Shown here: piece after piece, positions 4,525 to 6,439 of the stretch
How positions within the stretch are numbered: the stretch's first letter is position 1
Layout: each line of letters opens with the position of its first letter
Assembly (NCBI GenBank): GCA_946479705.1
Contig: CAMLHI010000121.1
Coordinates: forward strand, 1-6,439
DNA from: an uncultured Oxalobacteraceae bacterium
GTDB lineage: Bacteria > Pseudomonadota > Gammaproteobacteria > Burkholderiales > Burkholderiaceae
Length of the DNA stretch: 6,439 bases
Direction: 5' to 3'
Translations under genes and position numbers: made by a program
Notes under the pieces: model-generated
Told to the model about the DNA's origin: nothing
Database searches by the model: none
What the model saw: the letters and a program-made list of their open reading frames with translations, nothing else

Positions 4525-6439
4525 GGCACCTCGCCGGCGGCGGGAGGCGGCTGCTTGAAAAAGGCGATCACCTCTTCCTGCACGCGCGTGCGCTTGAACG
4601 ATGGCAGGCTTTGCCACACGCGTCGTCCGTAGGACTTGGAAATGACGCGCGGGTCGCAGATCATCAGCACGCCGCGGTCGGTCTCGTCGCGGATCAGGCG
4701 GCCGGCGCCCTGCTTGAGATTAATGATGGCTTCGGGCAGGGTGTGGTGCATGAAGCCGTTCATGCCCTGCTTTTCCATCACGTCGATGCGCGCGGCCAGC
4801 ACCGGGTCGTCGGGCGGCGCGAAGGGCAGCTTGTCGATGATGACCAGCGAGAGCGCGTCGCCGCGCACGTCCACGCCTTCCCAGAAACTCTGGCTCCCCA
4901 CCAGTACCGCATTGCCGGCCGTGCGGAAGGAATCGAGCAGCTCGGTACGCCCGCGCTCGCCCTGCACGAACAGGGGATAGTCCAGCCCGCGCTGGGCGAA
5001 TTCCTCGCGCAGGCGCTCGGCCACGTGCTTGACCGCGCGGATGGTGGTGCACAGGAAGAAGGTGCGCCCGCCGGCCGCCTCGATCACCGGCAGCGCGCAA
5101 TCGATCACCGCGTCGGTGTAGCCGAAGCTGTTCGGTTCGGGCAAGCCGGTGGGCACGTACAGCAGGCCCTGCTGCTCGTAATTGAAGGGGCTCGGCCAGC
5201 TCTTGGCCTGCTCGCCGCCCAAGCCCATCTGATCGGAAAAATGCTTGAAGTCGTTCTTGACCGCCAAGGTGGCCGAGGTGAAGATCCAGCTGCGCGGCGT
5301 GCCTTCGCGCTGGCTGTTGAAGATCGGCGCGATCGACAGCGGAGTCTTGTGCAGCTGCAGGGACGACGAGAAGGCTTCCACCCACAGCACCGACTGGTCG
5401 CCCTCCACCACTTTGCCCTTGGTCTCTTTCCACGCCTCCAAGCCTTCCTTGAGCTCGACCGCGCGCACGCGGCACTGTTCGAGCGTTTCGGCGCGTTCCG
5501 CCTGGTCTTCGAGCACGTCGATCATCTCGCCGAGCTTTTCCTTGAGCGTGGCCAGGGCCGGGAAGAAATCCGAGGACGGCATGATTTGCGCGAGCGACAG
5601 GCGCATGATGTCTTGCGGGAAGGTCAGGCGCAGGTCGCGCGCGGCCTTCTCGACCACGGTCACCACCTTGGCCCAGTCCGGCCCGCCGCGCGCGTGCGCC
5701 AGGCCTTCGGCCAGCACGTCGCGGCACAATTCCAAAATTTGCGAGGTCGAGATGGTCTGGCCGAAGAACAGGGTGGCGGTGTCGGGGAGCTGGTGGGCTT
5801 CGTCGAAAATGATGGTGTTGGCCGAGGGCAGCAGCTCGGCCACGCCGGTATCCTTGAGCGCCACGTCGGCGAAGAACAGGTGATGGTTGACCACCACCAC
5901 GTCGGCCTGCTGGGCTTCGCGGCGCGCCTTCATCACGAAGCAATCCTGGTAGTACTGGCATTCCTGGCCCATGCAGGTGTCGCGCGTGGACGTGACCAGG
6001 TTCCAGATCAGGGCATTCTCCGGCACCTTGGCCAGCTCGGCCTTGTCGCCCGAACTGGTCATCTTGATGAAGCGCGAGATTTCGCGCAGGTGGCCGACAT
6101 CGTCGCGCGAGGTCATGCGGCCATTCTGCAGCGTGCGTTCCAGATGGTAATGGCAGACGTAGTTGGAGCGGCCCTTGAGCAGCGCCACCGAGACTGGTGC
6201 CTTGAGGGCCTTGCGCACGGTGGGTATGTCGCGCAGAAACAACTGGTCCTGCAAATTCTTGGTGCCGGTCGAAACGATGGTCTTGCCGCCCCACATCAGC
6301 GCCGGGACCAGGTAAGCGAAAGTCTTGCCGGTGCCGGTACCGGCCTCGGCGATCAGGGTTTTCTGCTCGGCGATGGCCTGGGCGATCGCCTTGGCCATCT
6401 CGGTTTGCGAGCGGCGCGGACTGAAGGCGCCGACCGCGG
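4521..6439 (-). CDS. yoaA: YoaA/DinG-type Fe-S DNA helicase (XPD-like), 5' end beyond window
   Basis: The frame is open to the right edge: residues AVGAFSPRRSQTE precede the first internal Met (6398), and they include the RxSQ of the helicase Q-like motif, so that Met is not the start. About 15-30 residues are probably missing. Numbering from that Met: Walker A EAGTGTGKT (18-26), four cysteines for a 4Fe-4S cluster (82, 142, 147, 153), DEAH box (199-202), TSAT (374-377), GSQSFWEGVD (501-510) and QGAGRLIR (563-570). These are the motifs of the XPD/DinG superfamily 2 helicases, ATP-driven 5'-3' DNA unwinding enzymes that act in repair and in resolving blocked replication. The size (at least 638 residues) fits YoaA (636 in E. 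coli) better than DinG (about 716), but the split between them is not certain. All catalytic motifs are intact. Its stop overlaps the next gene's start. Confidence 0.93.
   Translation of the reverse strand, partial: AVGAFSPRRSQTEMAKAIAQAIAEQKTLIAEAGTGTGKTFAYLVPALMWGGKTIVSTGTKNLQDQLFLRDIPTVRKALKAPVSVALLKGRSNYVCHYHLERTLQNGRMTSRDDVGHLREISRFIKMTSSGDKAELAKVPENALIWNLVTSTRDTCMGQECQYYQDCFVMKARREAQQADVVVVNHHLFFADVALKDTGVAELLPSANTIIFDEAHQLPDTATLFFGQTISTSQILELCRDVLAEGLAHARGGPDWAKVVTVVEKAARDLRLTFPQDIMRLSLAQIMPSSDFFPALATLKEKLGEMIDVLEDQAERAETLEQCRVRAVELKEGLEAWKETKGKVVEGDQSVLWVEAFSSSLQLHKTPLSIAPIFNSQREGTPRSWIFTSATLAVKNDFKHFSDQMGLGGEQAKSWPSPFNYEQQGLLYVPTGLPEPNSFGYTDAVIDCALPVIEAAGGRTFFLCTTIRAVKHVAERLREEFAQRGLDYPLFVQGERGRTELLDSFRTAGNAVLVGSQSFWEGVDVRGDALSLVIIDKLPFAPPDDPVLAARIDVMEKQGMNGFMHHTLPEAIINLKQGAGRLIRDETDRGVLMICDPRVISKSYGRRVWQSLPSFKRTRVQEEVIAFFKQPPPAAGEVP
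5940..6155 (-). other. Iron-sulfur cluster domain of the helicase
   Basis: The segment runs from Cys82 (VCHYH) to Cys153 (DCFVM), with Cys142 and Cys147 between (TCMGQEC). The spacing, one distant cysteine then C-x4-C-x5-C, is that of the 4Fe-4S domain inserted between Walker A and the DEAH box in XPD/DinG helicases. All four ligands are present, so the cluster should form. Confidence 0.85.

Noticed and set aside
4720..6294. Second minus-strand frame (524 codons) inside the helicase gene
   Set aside because: The helicase motifs lie in the other frame; this one is an Arg/Gly/Ala-rich shadow.

Overview
The window looks like a high-GC betaproteobacterial chromosome; an Oxalobacteraceae genome (Massilia or a relative) is my best guess from codon use and the style of the housekeeping genes, but no marker gene fixes it. 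All four genes I can support lie on the minus strand. Two run off the window, one at each edge. The long open frames on the plus strand are antisense shadows of these genes.

Right half (2731-6439), reading leftward: a DinG/YoaA-type iron-sulfur superfamily 2 DNA helicase lacking only its first residues, then a DUF885 putative metallopeptidase with a signal peptide. Helicase stop and peptidase start overlap as ATGA, so the two are probably one transcript and translationally coupled. Their functions (cytoplasmic DNA repair, exported peptidase) have no obvious link.

Middle (2497-2730): a 234-base intergenic region of lower GC. It holds a weak terminator-like hairpin and short direct and inverted repeats, but no promoter I would stand behind.

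Left part (1-2496): a tight two-gene cassette. The first gene encodes a 202-residue TIR-domain protein with a well-placed candidate catalytic glutamate. Eight bases later starts a protein of at least 626 residues. It has an N-terminal SIMIBI (ParA/MinD-like) P-loop domain of the family normally marked by KGGVGRT, then a linker, then kinesin-light-chain-type TPRs with an exact 42-residue period that continue past the left edge. The P-loop is badly degenerate (E-S-G-T-A-R-S replaces K-G-G-V-G-R-T), while the other family motifs remain. The arrangement recalls TIR (FxsC-like) and NTPase-TPR (FxsT-like) pairs of actinobacterial FxSxx-COOH loci and other TIR-based conflict systems. I infer an effector (TIR) plus sensor/scaffold (NTPase-TPR) immune or signalling module. 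No FxsA-like peptide or radical SAM gene is visible here. The TIR gene is much poorer in GC than its neighbours, suggesting acquisition by transfer.
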